Assembly: GCF_002532075.1 (NCBI RefSeq)
Contig: NZ_LYXE01000015.1
Span: forward strand, 1-64,000
DNA from: Candidatus Chloroploca asiatica
GTDB lineage: Bacteria > Chloroflexota > Chloroflexia > Chloroflexales > Chloroflexaceae
DNA length: 64,000 nucleotides
Direction of reading: 5' to 3'
Positions 8,303 through 16,582 of this stretch are shown piece after piece. The notes under the pieces were generated by a model. It was not told the DNA's origin, did not search any database, and saw only the letters and a list, made by a program, of their open reading frames with translations. How positions within the stretch are numbered: the stretch's first letter is position 1; every line of letters starts with the position of its first letter. The position numbers and the translations under genes were made by a program.

Positions 8303-9208
8303 TCAGCGACGACTGAGCAGCACACCCACCACAATCAAGATAGCACCAAAGCCCTGGAGATAGGTTGGGGTTTCGCCGAGGACAGGCCAGGCGACGAGGG
8401 TTGCGACGAGGGGAATGGCGCAGCCATAGATGGCCGTTCGATTACTGCCTGCAACGCGCACACTATTATTCCAGAGCACATAGGCAACCACGATACCAAG
8501 CACCATTGAATAGGCAAGGCCAGCCCAGACATTGAGGCTAACTGTTGCCCAATTGGTACGTAGCATATCAGGAAGGGCGGCCAGAACCAAACCGGGCAGA
8601 CCGGCAACCATTGTCCAGGTTGTAATTGCCAAGGGCGACAAGCTTCCACCAAGGGTACGTACCCCGAGGGTATAGATCGTCCAGGCGATCGCACAGCCAA
8701 TCAAGAGCAGATCGCCAACGATGCTCTCGCTTCGAAATTGGAGGCCCTGCGCAACAAGGATAAGGGCAACACCACTGATGGCCAGAAAGATCCCGATGAC
8801 CCCGATGCGGCGCACGCGCTCGATGCCAAGCAGCGCACCAAAGCCCGCGACGAGGGCGGGGGTCGTCGCAATAATCAGCGACGCATTCGCAGCGGTCGTC
8901 AACTTGAGGCCATAGGTAAATGCAACCTGATAGATCGTATTACCGGCAATACCGACCCAGGTAAGCTTCCAGAGCAACCCTCTGGGGAGAGACTGGGGGC
9001 CTTCGCGGAGGCGCAGGATCAACCAGAGCAGGAGGGCAGCACCAGAAAAGCGCAGGGCCGCAAAAGGGAGGGGAGGGATCTCTTGCAGGACAATTTTCAC
9101 AACGGTAAAGTTAATGCCCCAGATCAAGACCACCAGCAGCATGGTGAGATCGGTGATGGGGAGACCAAGACGAGTAACGGGCTGTTCAACCCTGGTCGAG
9201 ACTGCCAT
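8303..9208 (-). CDS. EamA/DMT family transporter
   Basis: The 301-residue protein has ten hydrophobic segments in two homologous halves, the drug/metabolite transporter layout. The first EamA repeat begins at LTMLLVVLIWGINFTVVKI, with PLPFAALRFSGAALLLW. The second begins near GDLLLIGCAIAWTIYTLG and ends with LGETPTYLQGFGAILIVVGV. The substrate cannot be read from sequence; amino acids, nucleotides and organic metabolites are all known. The start MAVSTRV is chosen because AGGA lies 5 nt before it. An alternative ATG 24 nt upstream lacks a ribosome site. It precedes the DUF4838 gene in the same direction and may import a substrate for it. Confidence 0.85.
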   Translation of the reverse strand: MAVSTRVEQPVTRLGLPITDLTMLLVVLIWGINFTVVKIVLQEIPPLPFAALRFSGAALLLWLILRLREGPQSLPRGLLWKLTWVGIAGNTIYQVAFTYGLKLTTAANASLIIATTPALVAGFGALLGIERVRRIGVIGIFLAISGVALILVAQGLQFRSESIVGDLLLIGCAIAWTIYTLGVRTLGGSLSPLAITTWTMVAGLPGLVLAALPDMLRTNWATVSLNVWAGLAYSMVLGIVVAYVLWNNSVRVAGSNRTAIYGCAIPLVATLVAWPVLGETPTYLQGFGAILIVVGVLLSRR

Positions 9209-9259
9209 AGAGATCCTGGTATGCGTAGACATTGTTCACAAGATTGTTATTATACAACT

Positions 9260-9318
9260 GATTGCACCTCAGGCAACAACAGCCAGTTACACTAGCTGTT
9301 GTTGCCTGAGGTGCAATC
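9260..9318. terminator. Long perfect hairpin between minus-strand genes
   Basis: Two exact 24-nt arms (9260-9283 and 9295-9318; arm begins GATTGCACCTCAGGCAACAA) flank an 11-nt loop. It lies 20 nt before the stop of the small minus-strand gene at 9339 and about 50 nt upstream of the EamA start. It is most likely a terminator for that small gene. No strong T-tract is present. Confidence 0.65.
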
Positions 9319-9338
9319 AAGCTGAGTCTTAGGTTAGT

Positions 9339-9554
9339 CTACAAGGAACGACGTTGACCGTTATGTGCGCTGCGATGAGGCGTATAGGCGAGTTCCTGCT
9401 CTTCACGCTCATCTAATGACATGCGATCGGTAGTGGGTGTCTGGCTCTCGAGGGTTTCGTAGGCTTCCCAGAGTTCAAGAACCAGGCTATCGGGTAGCTT
9501 CCAGCCTCGCCGCAGGTGGCTAAGAATTCGCTCGCGCTGACTGGCGGTGAGCAT
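9339..9554 (-). CDS. Small conserved-looking hypothetical protein
   Basis: This 71-residue protein is not assigned to any family. It begins MLTASQRERILSHLRRGWKL, is charged, mostly helical in appearance, and ends in a basic tail. The support for it being real is a near-ideal ribosome site (AGGAGG about 9 nt before the ATG), an upstream region containing five 10-bp repeats, and a strong hairpin just after its stop. It may be a small regulator, but nothing in the sequence identifies a DNA- or RNA-binding fold. Confidence 0.6.
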   Translation of the reverse strand: MLTASQRERILSHLRRGWKLPDSLVLELWEAYETLESQTPTTDRMSLDEREEQELAYTPHRSAHNGQRRSL

Positions 9555-9674
9555 GGCAATGTACCTCCTCGTGTTCGTCGCAACAACAGGCGACTGGCAC
9601 GTTATACTTGCATGGTAAAAGCGACTTTGTTTAACGCAGTGCGCTATTTTGTCCCTACAGGAATAGTGTAGCGT

Positions 9675-9724
9675 AAGGAGTTACAAGGAGTTACAAGGAA
9701 TTAGCAGGAATTACCAGGAGTTAC
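9675..9724. repeat. Five tandem 10-bp repeats
   Basis: Exactly phased copies: AAGGAGTTAC (9675-9684), AAGGAGTTAC (9685), AAGGAATTAG (9695), CAGGAATTAC (9705) and CAGGAGTTAC (9715-9724). The period is close to one helical turn, so every unit faces the same side of the DNA. The array lies about 120 bp upstream of the small gene at 9339-9554 and directly beside the palindrome at 9726-9789. Confidence 0.85.
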
Positions 9725-9725
9725 A

Positions 9726-9789
9726 TTTCACCAAGCAGACCTGCGCTTTGCCAGCAATTGCTGGCAAAGCGCAGGTCTGCTTGGTGAAA
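9726..9789. terminator. 64-bp perfect palindrome without loop
   Basis: The two 32-nt halves (9726-9757 and 9758-9789) are exact inverse complements with no spacer. The left half begins TTTCACCAAGCAGACCTGCG. It starts 10 nt beyond the stop of the minus-strand secreted protein and is the natural candidate for its terminator. The AAA/TTT ends give only a very short U-run. A palindrome this long can also extrude as a cruciform. Confidence 0.7.
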
Positions 9790-9799
9790 ACTGCGTTGG

Positions 9800-11131
9800 T
9801 CAGCGGCGAATAACAAAGGGAAGATAGACACGGCTAGAGGGTTCAGCAAGGTTGGAAGTGGCAACGGGGAGGAGGGTAAGCGGAATGGTCGTCGCACGCG
9901 CGCCCATTGTATCGCTAAAGAGCACGCGTGTTGCAAGTTTGAAGGTAAGCTGGTTAGAGGCGTGATTATCCTGCATATTTGCGCGGAGGCGGTAGGTTGC
10001 ACTGACGAGAACCGAGCTATTGGCAGGAAGGGTACCGCCCTGGCCGAGGCTAGCAACTAACTGGTCATCTGAGCGCTCTTGCAACACGCCACTCCCTTGA
10101 AGGACCGTGAAATTATCGAAGACAAAGTCATCATCATCATCATCGCGAACACGATCAATGATCAGACGGACATCATCGGCACGGCCCTGGCCTGTATTAG
10201 CGACCCTGAACTGAATGGTGACGAAGGTCACGTTGTTAATGACGCTGACAAGGTGACTGATATCGTTATCAGCGAGCTTGATGCTCGCGGGGTTCGGATC
10301 AACGATTGGGGGTGTACCTGGATTACCGGGACAATACGGCTCGGCAAAGCTGACGATAAGTTGCGAACCATTGAGCTTGAGGGCATCGCCGAGGATCATA
10401 CCTATGACATTATTCTTGCTACCCGAGAGTTCAACGGTACCACCTGGCCCATAGATAACACCACGCAGCGTACTCTCGCTGCCAGCCAGTTTGATGACAG
10501 AAGCCCCTTGCGCCTGCTTGTTGGCAAAGAAGAGCAACCCATCGGCATAGGCGGTTGCTTGCAACTCGGAGCCACTGACATCGAGACTGCCTTCAGCCAC
10601 AATGGTGAAGGTACCCCGGATCGCGCTTGCACTCAACTTGGCATCACCAGTGACATAGTAGAGTCCATTGAGCGTAGTTGGATCAGAGACATCCAGGTCA
10701 CCGTTGATGACCTGATAGCGGCCATCGGCCTGAGCTGCTTGGGCAGCGCTTCCACCGGGGCGATAGGCGCTGATCGCGTAGCTCACAGGTGGCTGGCTAA
10801 CAGCAACCCGCTGAGGGGTAGGATAACGATTCGCATCGCCACCATCCTGAAAGAGGGTGCCATACTCAACGGCTTCGGTCAACTGATTCTTCGAGCCACT
10901 AATACGGAGATCGGCATTGGAACGGGTTTTACCATTAATGCGATTCTCGCTACCCGACATCTCGATGATGTTGTCGCCTCGCTGGTTGCTCGCCCAGAGG
11001 GCATAGCCATCGGTACAGCGTGGAGCACTGGCCTGGACAGGCATTGGCGACGGGAAGGCGAGGCTCAGAGCGAACAAGGTCATGAAGGCGACAAGAACCG
11101 GACGAAGAAAGTAATTTCGTTGATTACGCAT
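9800..11131 (-). CDS. Secreted protein with DUF11-like domain and VYLPF C-terminus
   Basis: The 443-residue protein has an N-terminal signal peptide (basic MRNQRNYFLRP, hydrophobic stretch about 12-26, cleavage near VQASA). Residues about 50-265 contain recurrent short SGS(E/K)N-type motifs (EMSGSENRING, RISGSKNQL, ELSGSKNNVIG) that suggest a beta-helical, polymer-forming-like fold. Residues about 285-400 look like a beta-sandwich of DUF11/CARDB type, including a run of aspartates (DDDDDD). The last residues are RVYLPFVIRR, a tail also seen at the end of the oligomer hydrolase at 38678. It is probably an extracellular structural or envelope protein. It is divergent from purK and closed by the palindrome at 9726. 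Confidence 0.7.
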   Translation of the reverse strand: MRNQRNYFLRPVLVAFMTLFALSLAFPSPMPVQASAPRCTDGYALWASNQRGDNIIEMSGSENRINGKTRSNADLRISGSKNQLTEAVEYGTLFQDGGDANRYPTPQRVAVSQPPVSYAISAYRPGGSAAQAAQADGRYQVINGDLDVSDPTTLNGLYYVTGDAKLSASAIRGTFTIVAEGSLDVSGSELQATAYADGLLFFANKQAQGASVIKLAGSESTLRGVIYGPGGTVELSGSKNNVIGMILGDALKLNGSQLIVSFAEPYCPGNPGTPPIVDPNPASIKLADNDISHLVSVINNVTFVTIQFRVANTGQGRADDVRLIIDRVRDDDDDDFVFDNFTVLQGSGVLQERSDDQLVASLGQGGTLPANSSVLVSATYRLRANMQDNHASNQLTFKLATRVLFSDTMGARATTIPLTLLPVATSNLAEPSSRVYLPFVIRR

Positions 11132-11216
11132 AAGAAGCCTTTAACATTTAAAATCGCAGTGAAGCTTGCAATCAACAGAGCAAGTTGAGGCAGGAAAAAT
11201 ACATCGGGTCTATGGG

Positions 11217-11238
11217 AGTGCCGACTGCAGTCGGCACT
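11217..11238. repeat. 22-bp perfect palindrome in a divergent promoter region
   Basis: AGTGCCGACTG followed directly by its inverse complement lies between the divergent secreted-protein gene and purK. It could be an operator for either gene. The half-sequence GTAGTGCCGAC also occurs at 4980-4990, so it may instead belong to the palindromic repeat population of this genome. Confidence 0.5.
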
Positions 11239-11316
11239 ACATGATTGCATTCTTGCAAAGAATTGGGTTCGGTGCTGAACTTGCACCGAGAAGCATGTAC
11301 CGCTATCATGGCCGGC

Positions 11317-12447
11317 ATGATGCGCATTGGAATTTTTGGGGGCGGGCAACTCGCCCGGATGCTAACACAAGCAGCGATTACGCTGGGGCTCGAGACGGTC
11401 ATTTTCGAGCGCTTCGCAGACAGCCCGGCCGGGCGACTGACGCGGCGTGAGGTTGTGGGGGCGTGGGATGATACCGAGGCGTTGACTCGCTTTGCCGAGC
11501 AGTGCGATCTGGTGACGCTGGAAAACGAGTTTGTTGATGCGACAATTCTTGCGACGCTGGAAGACCGGGGTTTACCGGTTTTTCCCACCGCGGCGACCGT
11601 TGCGGTGGTGCAAGACAAACTGACGCAGAAAGAGCGGATTGCGGCAGCAGGGCTCAGTGTCCCTGCTTTTCAGGGGGTAGCATCACCCGACGAGGTGTTG
11701 CAGGCCGGCCAGATCCTAGGCTGGCCAATGGTCTTGAAGGCGCGGCGAAATGGCTATGATGGTTATGGCAACGCAACCCTGCGCACTGCCGAGGAGGTCG
11801 GGCCAGCGTGGGAACGGCTGAGCAAGGGCGGGAACGCCTTGCTTGTGGAGGCGTGGGTGCCGTTTGTGCGGGAACTAGCCGTGATGGTGGTGCGTGGGCG
11901 TACGGGGGAAACAAAGGCGTACCCGGTTGTCGAGACAGTGCAGCGTGATCATATCTGCCATGTGGTGCGTGTGCCTGCACCGCTTAGCCCAGCCGAAGCG
12001 AATAGAGCGACGGAACTGGCCGTGAATGCGGTACGGGCGGTTGATGGAATAGGCATTTTTGGCGTCGAACTCTTTGCGTTACCTGACGGACGCATGCAGT
12101 ACAATGAGATGGCACCACGACCACACAATTCGGGGCATTATACGATCGAGGCTTGTGTCTGTTCGCAGTTTGAGAATCATATACGTGCAGTCCTTGGGTG
12201 GCCGCTGGGCGAGGTGCGCCTCCGTGAGCCAGCGGCAGTGATGATCAACCTGCTTGGTCAGCGTAATGGAGTAGTTAAACCTGAAGCACTGGAAGGAGCG
12301 CTGGCGATCCCGGGGGCGCATGTGCATCTGTATGGCAAACGCGAAGTACGGATCGGGCGCAAGATGGGCCACGTCACGGCGTATGGGGCAACGCTAGCTG
12401 AAGCAGAGGCCCGTGCACGTCAGGCCACAGATCTGGTGGCAATCTAA
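11317..12447 (+). CDS. purK: N5-carboxyaminoimidazole ribonucleotide synthase (PurK)
   Basis: The roughly 376-residue ATP-grasp enzyme carboxylates AIR to N5-CAIR in purine biosynthesis. It shows the PurK N-terminal motif [15 protein letters not shown], the ATP-grasp core ([18 protein letters not shown] and LLVEAWVPF) and the metal/ATP site [28 protein letters not shown] (split here: FGVELF then [13 protein letters not shown]). Several ATGs at 11308, 11317 and 11320 are possible; the last is the conserved start MRIGIF. The stop overlaps the purE ATG by one base (TAATG), so translation is coupled. Confidence 0.95.
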   Translation: MMRIGIFGGGQLARMLTQAAITLGLETVIFERFADSPAGRLTRREVVGAWDDTEALTRFAEQCDLVTLENEFVDATILATLEDRGLPVFPTAATVAVVQDKLTQKERIAAAGLSVPAFQGVASPDEVLQAGQILGWPMVLKARRNGYDGYGNATLRTAEEVGPAWERLSKGGNALLVEAWVPFVRELAVMVVRGRTGETKAYPVVETVQRDHICHVVRVPAPLSPAEANRATELAVNAVRAVDGIGIFGVELFALPDGRMQYNEMAPRPHNSGHYTIEACVCSQFENHIRAVLGWPLGEVRLREPAAVMINLLGQRNGVVKPEALEGALAIPGAHVHLYGKREVRIGRKMGHVTAYGATLAEAEARARQATDLVAI

Positions 12448-12935
12448 TGACAAACCTGGTTGGCATTGTAATGGGAAGCGATAGCGACCTGCCGACGATG
12501 CAGGCCGCGATTGACGTCTGTGCCGAATTTGGGATAGCGACCGAAGTGCGCATCCTTTCGGCCCACCGAACACCTCGGGACATGCTTGAGTATGGCGTGA
12601 CCGCACACGAGCGCGGCTTACGCGTGATTATTGCGGGTGCGGGTGGGGCAGCGCATCTACCAGGCATGCTTGCAGCCTGCACGGCCCTACCTGTGATTGG
12701 TGTACCTGTGCAAACGAAAGCACTCAGCGGGCTCGACTCGCTGCTCTCGATTGTGCAAATGCCAGCCGGTGTACCAGTAGCGACGGTTGCCATTGGTGGT
12801 GGACAGAATGCAGGCTTGCTGGCCGTACAAATACTTGCAACAAGCGATCCAGCTTTGATGACACGGATGAGCACCTACAAAGAAGCGCTCGCCGCAACGT
12901 CCCGTGCAAAGAATGAGCGTCTGGAGCAAGGGTAG
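12447..12935 (+). CDS. purE: N5-carboxyaminoimidazole ribonucleotide mutase (PurE)
   Basis: PurE converts N5-CAIR to CAIR, the step after PurK. The 162-residue protein has the class I signature [17 protein letters not shown], the active-site region ILSAHRTP (catalytic His in SAHR) and [14 protein letters not shown]. It also has the typical C-terminal [20 protein letters not shown]. Length fits the octameric bacterial enzyme. It is translationally coupled to purK. The gene downstream, a sugar-nucleotide dehydratase, begins 27 nt later and may be cotranscribed without a functional link. Confidence 0.96.
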   Translation: MTNLVGIVMGSDSDLPTMQAAIDVCAEFGIATEVRILSAHRTPRDMLEYGVTAHERGLRVIIAGAGGAAHLPGMLAACTALPVIGVPVQTKALSGLDSLLSIVQMPAGVPVATVAIGGGQNAGLLAVQILATSDPALMTRMSTYKEALAATSRAKNERLEQG

Positions 12936-12961
12936 GGTTCACTCTTTCTAAAGAAGGGCTT

Positions 12962-13981
12962 ATGCGTAACTTACTTGTGACCGGAGGGGCAGGCTTTATC
13001 GGGTCTAATTTTGTTCACTATATGCTAGAAAAGTATAGTGACTATCGAATCATTGTTTTTGATAAACTTACGTATGCCGGACGGCTGGAGAACCTGGCAC
13101 GCGCTGAAGCATTTGGCTCACGGTACGCTTTTGTACAGGGTGATATTTGCGATCTGGCAGCGGTGCGTCAGGTGGTGCAGCAGTATGCGATCGACACGAT
13201 CATCAATTTTGCAGCTGAGACCCATGTTGATCGGTCGATCATGACCCCGGATGCCGTCATTGCCACAAATGTGAATGGGACGTGGGCGCTGCTGGAAGTA
13301 GCGCGTGAGCAGCAACTTGAGCGGTTTCACCAGATCAGTACCGACGAAGTCTACGGAACCATCGCGGTACCACAACGGTCGAAAGAGGGTGATCCGCTCG
13401 AACCACGGAGCCCATATTCGGCGAGCAAGGCCGGGGCCGAGCATCTGGTGTATGCCTATTTTGTAACCTACGGCTTGGCGGTCACGACGACACGAGGCTC
13501 GAACAACATCGGCCCGTTCCACTACCCCGAGAAGGCAGTGCCGCTCTTTACGACCAATGCGCTTGACAACCTGCCGCTGCCGATTTATGGCGACGGCCTG
13601 CAGGTACGCGACTATCAATATGTGTTTGATCATTGCGAAGGCATTGATTTGGTGCTGCACAAAGGTGAACTGGGCGAATTCTACAATGTTGGCACCGAAG
13701 TCGAGACGCCGAACATCGAGATGGCCCACAAGATCCTCGATCTGCTGGGCAAACCACACAGCTTGATTACCCACGTGACCGACCGGGCAGGGCATGATCG
13801 GCGTTACGCGCTCGATTGCAGCAAACTGCGTGCCCTGGGCTGGCAATCGCGCCACACCTTTGATCAGGCCCTTGAATTGACCGTACGCTGGTATGTGGAG
13901 AACGAAGCCTGGTGGCGACCGATCAAATCAGGGGAATACCTGGAATACTATCGGAAGCAGTATGATGAGCGCCAGGGCTAG
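12962..13981 (+). CDS. rfbB: dTDP-glucose 4,6-dehydratase
   Basis: The 339-residue short-chain dehydrogenase-like enzyme oxidises, dehydrates and reduces dTDP-glucose to the 4-keto-6-deoxy sugar, an intermediate for rhamnose and other deoxysugars. Seen: NAD-binding TGGAGFIGSNFVHYML (residues 6-21), FAAETHVDRSI, the substrate/catalytic STDEVYG, and the YxxxK motif in YSASKAGAEH. C-terminal GDGLQVRDYQYVFDHCEGI fits RfbB rather than epimerases. The rest of the rhamnose pathway is not in the window. A ribosome site GAAGGG precedes the ATG. Transcription probably ends at the hairpin at 13989-14029. Confidence 0.92.
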   Translation: MRNLLVTGGAGFIGSNFVHYMLEKYSDYRIIVFDKLTYAGRLENLARAEAFGSRYAFVQGDICDLAAVRQVVQQYAIDTIINFAAETHVDRSIMTPDAVIATNVNGTWALLEVAREQQLERFHQISTDEVYGTIAVPQRSKEGDPLEPRSPYSASKAGAEHLVYAYFVTYGLAVTTTRGSNNIGPFHYPEKAVPLFTTNALDNLPLPIYGDGLQVRDYQYVFDHCEGIDLVLHKGELGEFYNVGTEVETPNIEMAHKILDLLGKPHSLITHVTDRAGHDRRYALDCSKLRALGWQSRHTFDQALELTVRWYVENEAWWRPIKSGEYLEYYRKQYDERQG

Positions 13982-13988
13982 AGTTATG

Positions 13989-14029
13989 TTTGCCTACCCC
14001 TGCCAGCGTGGCTGGCAGGGGTAAGCAAA
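13989..14029 (+). terminator. Hairpin after rfbB
   Basis: Two 19-nt arms (13989-14007 and 14011-14029) pair with one mismatch around a 3-nt loop; the core is TACCCCTGCCAGC. It starts 8 nt after the stop codon. No T-run follows. It resembles the other palindromes at gene ends in this window. Confidence 0.6.
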
Positions 14030-14206
14030 ATGTAAGGGCATCAAGAGTTTAACCAGTTTGTAATTGACTTTCTTTTGTATCAACTGCTATACTGATCCCG
14101 TCGCACCCCCTCAATCTACTTCTGGCTCCTACGAAGGGTGACATCCACTTCGCTTCCTGATGCGGCAAAAGGCATTTCCAGCTTCTAGCCTCAGTGAGGA
14201 GGTGGC

Positions 14207-15133
14207 ATGAGCAACATTGCTGTGCAGCTCTTTGGCCGTCTGCATGTGCGTTACGACAACATTGAAGTAACGGGGCTGGATGTGCGCAAGGTACAGGAAT
14301 TGCTCTGTTACCTACTAATCCATCGCCGACGGCCCCATGCACGCGAAGGGTTAGCGAGTATCCTCTGGAGCAATACGAGCACCGCGCAATCGCGGGCGAA
14401 TCTGCGACGCACGCTCTGGCAATTGCAACATCTGCCAGCCGAGCCCATCGCTGCCGAGCTTTTGGCGATCGAGGCTGACTGGATTCAGATCAAACCGCAT
14501 CTTCCGCTCTGGCTGGATGTCGCTGAGATCGAGGCTGTCTTTGAGCAGACGAAGGGGCAGCCTGGTGAACAGTTGAGTCATGCGCATGCAAGCGCTGCCG
14601 CGCAGGCCGTGGATCTCTATCGAGGGGATCTCTTTGACGGCTGTTACCAGGATTGGTGCCTGGTCGAGCGTGAGCGTCTGCAACAGATGTATCTAGCGCT
14701 GCTCGATAAACTGATGGGTTACTGTGAGTACCACGGTGAATACGAGCGGGGGTTGGCCTATGGCGCAGCTTTTCAGCAGTACGACAACGTGAATGAGCAG
14801 TGCTATCGGCGGATGATGCGCCTGTACTGGCGTGCCGGTGATCGGAGCGGCGCGTTGCGACAGTACGAGCGGTGCGCCACGATGCTTGCGGAAGAGTTCG
14901 AGACGACCCCAGGCCCCCTGATGCAGGCTCTGGTTGAGCGTCTGAAAACCAACCAACCCATTGATGAATTAGCACGCGCAACCGATCACGCCCATGCTGG
15001 AGAGGAAATCAGTCTCAGTGAACTCGCGCTGCACCTACGGCAGCTCCAGGTGTCCGTGGATCGTCATGGGCAGGCGGTACGTCAGGCGTTGCACATGGTT
15101 GAGCAGGCCTTGCGACGCGGGGGATCGTCGTAA
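14207..15133 (+). CDS. SARP-like regulator with bacterial transcriptional activator domain
   Basis: The 308-residue protein begins with an OmpR/SARP-type winged-helix region (IAVQLFGRLHVRYDNIEV, then LLCYLLIHRRRPHAREGLAS, and ANLRRTLWQL, the recognition-helix region). A BTAD-type helical TPR domain (about 110-250) follows, with AVDLYRGDLFDGCYQDWC and REHR-like EQCYRRMMRLYWRAGDRSGALRQYE (in part). It lacks the NB-ARC ATPase of larger homologues. The C-terminal 60 residues are helical and unassigned. Such proteins activate transcription; the target is unknown. An excellent ribosome site (GAGGAGG) precedes the ATG. It stands alone after the rfbB terminator. Confidence 0.8.
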   Translation: MSNIAVQLFGRLHVRYDNIEVTGLDVRKVQELLCYLLIHRRRPHAREGLASILWSNTSTAQSRANLRRTLWQLQHLPAEPIAAELLAIEADWIQIKPHLPLWLDVAEIEAVFEQTKGQPGEQLSHAHASAAAQAVDLYRGDLFDGCYQDWCLVERERLQQMYLALLDKLMGYCEYHGEYERGLAYGAAFQQYDNVNEQCYRRMMRLYWRAGDRSGALRQYERCATMLAEEFETTPGPLMQALVERLKTNQPIDELARATDHAHAGEEISLSELALHLRQLQVSVDRHGQAVRQALHMVEQALRRGGSS

Positions 15134-15177
15134 GCGCCATCTTTACGATGACCATGCCTCGCGCTCAAGGTCAGAGG

Positions 15178-15204
15178 TTGCTCAGGATGGCCGTCGTGTA
15201 TAAT
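15178..15204 (+). promoter_or_regulatory. Candidate promoter for thioesterase gene
   Basis: A consensus -10 box TATAAT (15199-15204) lies about 50 nt before the thioesterase ATG. The best -35 match is TTGCTC (15178-15183) with a short 15-nt spacer. The -10 box is convincing and the -35 is weak. Confidence 0.4.
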
Positions 15205-15255
15205 ACAGGCTGTGCCGCTCATTGTTTTTGCAGTCAGAAGAGAAGGAGCCGTTTG

Positions 15256-15708
15256 ATGCGCGGTCTGTTTACACAGACGTTGATCGCCCCCGAGCAAGCA
15301 ATTGATGTCAATGGTCATGTCAATAATCTAGAATATTTGCGCTGGATGCAAGAGATTGCCACGGCCCACTCGGCTGCGCAGGGGTGGGATCTGGCGCGTT
15401 ATCAGCAGACCCGTACCAGTTGGGTGATCCGTTCCCATGCGATCGAGTATCTGCGTCCGGCCTTTGCGGGCGAGACCATGCTGCTTGGCACCTGGATCGC
15501 AGGCTTTGGTGAGCAGATGTCGCCGCGGAAATACCTCTTTCTACGCGCCGACGATCGTAAAATCCTCGCCCGCGCCGAAACGCTCTGGGTCTATGTTGAT
15601 GCAACGATCGGGCGGCCTTGTCTTATTCCTGAAACATTTCGTGAGGCGTTTACCGTAATTGCCGATGAAGCAGAAGCGCTGCAAAGAATGGCCAAGCTAG
15701 CACTCTGA
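15256..15708 (+). CDS. Hotdog-fold acyl-CoA/acyl-ACP thioesterase
   Basis: The 150-residue protein has the 4-hydroxybenzoyl-CoA thioesterase-type hotdog signature: IDVNGHVNNLEYLRWMQE (residues about 15-32, with the catalytic-type Asp in place) and a long central helix. Strands RSHAIEYLRPAFAGETMLLG and ILARAETLWVYVDATIGRP follow. It would hydrolyse an acyl thioester in the cytoplasm; the acyl group is unknown. The ATG at 15256 has AAGGAG upstream, so the longer open frame to the left is not used. It converges on the crcB genes. Confidence 0.85.
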   Translation: MRGLFTQTLIAPEQAIDVNGHVNNLEYLRWMQEIATAHSAAQGWDLARYQQTRTSWVIRSHAIEYLRPAFAGETMLLGTWIAGFGEQMSPRKYLFLRADDRKILARAETLWVYVDATIGRPCLIPETFREAFTVIADEAEALQRMAKLAL

Positions 15709-15754
15709 GTGCTCGCTGAACCGGCAAAGCAGGTTCACCGAGCACCTGTACGCT

Positions 15755-16126
15755 TCACGCCCCCCCCAAAAAGATGCCAAACCAGGCACAGGCGAAACCG
15801 AGGATGGGTTGGCCGCAGAGGTTGAGCATCGCGCTGCGCTGGTTGCCCTGGCGCCAGAGCTGAACCGTCTCGAAGATAAAAGACGAAAAGGTGGTATAGG
15901 TGGCACAGAAACCAACCCCAGCAAGAGCCTGAAGCGAACTGATCGGCCAGTCGGGATGGGTGGCAATGAGCCCGGCAAGGATACCGAGCAACAGGCTCCC
16001 GCTAAGGTTGACAACAAAGGTGCCCACAGGAAAAGTACTGCCATAGCGGGCTTGCATCGCACGTACCAGATGGTAGCGGCTCAATGCACCAGCGATTGCG
16101 CCAAGGCCGAGCAAGAGATAACTCAT
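15755..16126 (-). CDS. crcB: Fluoride ion channel CrcB/Fluc, subunit 1
   Basis: The 123-residue, four-helix membrane protein carries Fluc signatures: GAIAGALSRYHL near the N terminus, GTFVVNLSGSLLLGIL with the conserved Asn in helix 2, and GFCATYTTFSSFIFET, the phenylalanine-box/TTFS region in helix 3. Fluc proteins are dual-topology dimers that export fluoride. A second crcB gene directly upstream overlaps this start by the ATGA arrangement, which points to a heterodimeric pair. It is the last gene of a three-gene minus-strand operon. Confidence 0.9.
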   Translation of the reverse strand: MSYLLLGLGAIAGALSRYHLVRAMQARYGSTFPVGTFVVNLSGSLLLGILAGLIATHPDWPISSLQALAGVGFCATYTTFSSFIFETVQLWRQGNQRSAMLNLCGQPILGFACAWFGIFLGGA

Positions 16127-16572
16127 GGTCGCACCCTCGCGATCACGAGACGACGGATCAGACGGGTCAAGGCAATCCCTGCAAGCACGGCCACGATGCC
16201 ACCGACGAGCGAGCCAAGTTGATAGGCGGCGGCAATGGGCAACGCCCCCGCCTGGATCAGCCGTACCAACTCGACGCTGACCGAAGAGAAGGTGGTCAGG
16301 CCACCGAGAAACCCAACGGTCACCAGCACTTGGATCTGCCGGCGCACACTGATCAATTCCAAAAAGAGCGTCTGGGCCGCACCGATAAAGAAACAGCCAA
16401 TCAGATTGACGAGTAGGGTTCCCAGAGGCAACCCGGCAGGATGCATTGGCGCAACCAGAGTGGTAAGGGTAAAACGGGTGCTGGCCCCAAGCACCGCACC
16501 GAGCGCAATGGCAAGTTCAGTGGACGGCAAGAAGACCTCTGCCGAACGAAGCCAATTAAAAAAGGATTTCAT
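16123..16572 (-). CDS. crcB: Fluoride ion channel CrcB/Fluc, subunit 2
   Basis: The 149-residue protein shares the Fluc plan: GAVLGASTRFTLTTL in helix 1, GTLLVNLIGCFFIGA with the conserved Asn, and TVGFLGGLTTFSSVSVE, the TTFS segment in helix 3. It has a longer N terminus (MKSFFNWLRSAEV) and a basic C-terminal tail (LIRRLVIARVRP), so the two subunits may insert with opposite topology as in other paired Fluc systems. The start at 16572 is chosen because the longer frame overlaps the CBS gene upstream. It begins 10 nt after that gene's stop. Confidence 0.88.
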   Translation of the reverse strand: MKSFFNWLRSAEVFLPSTELAIALGAVLGASTRFTLTTLVAPMHPAGLPLGTLLVNLIGCFFIGAAQTLFLELISVRRQIQVLVTVGFLGGLTTFSSVSVELVRLIQAGALPIAAAYQLGSLVGGIVAVLAGIALTRLIRRLVIARVRP

Positions 16573-16582
16573 GCGCGCATCA

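Noticed and set aside
9260..9318. Terminal inverted repeats of a miniature transposon
   Set aside because: The arms are separated by only 11 nt and no target duplication flanks them; a transcription hairpin is simpler.
10079..11188. A 369-residue plus-strand open frame opposite the secreted VYLPF protein
   Set aside because: Translation is low-complexity (many isoleucine and aspartate repeats) and mirrors the SGS-rich coding strand, which has a signal peptide.
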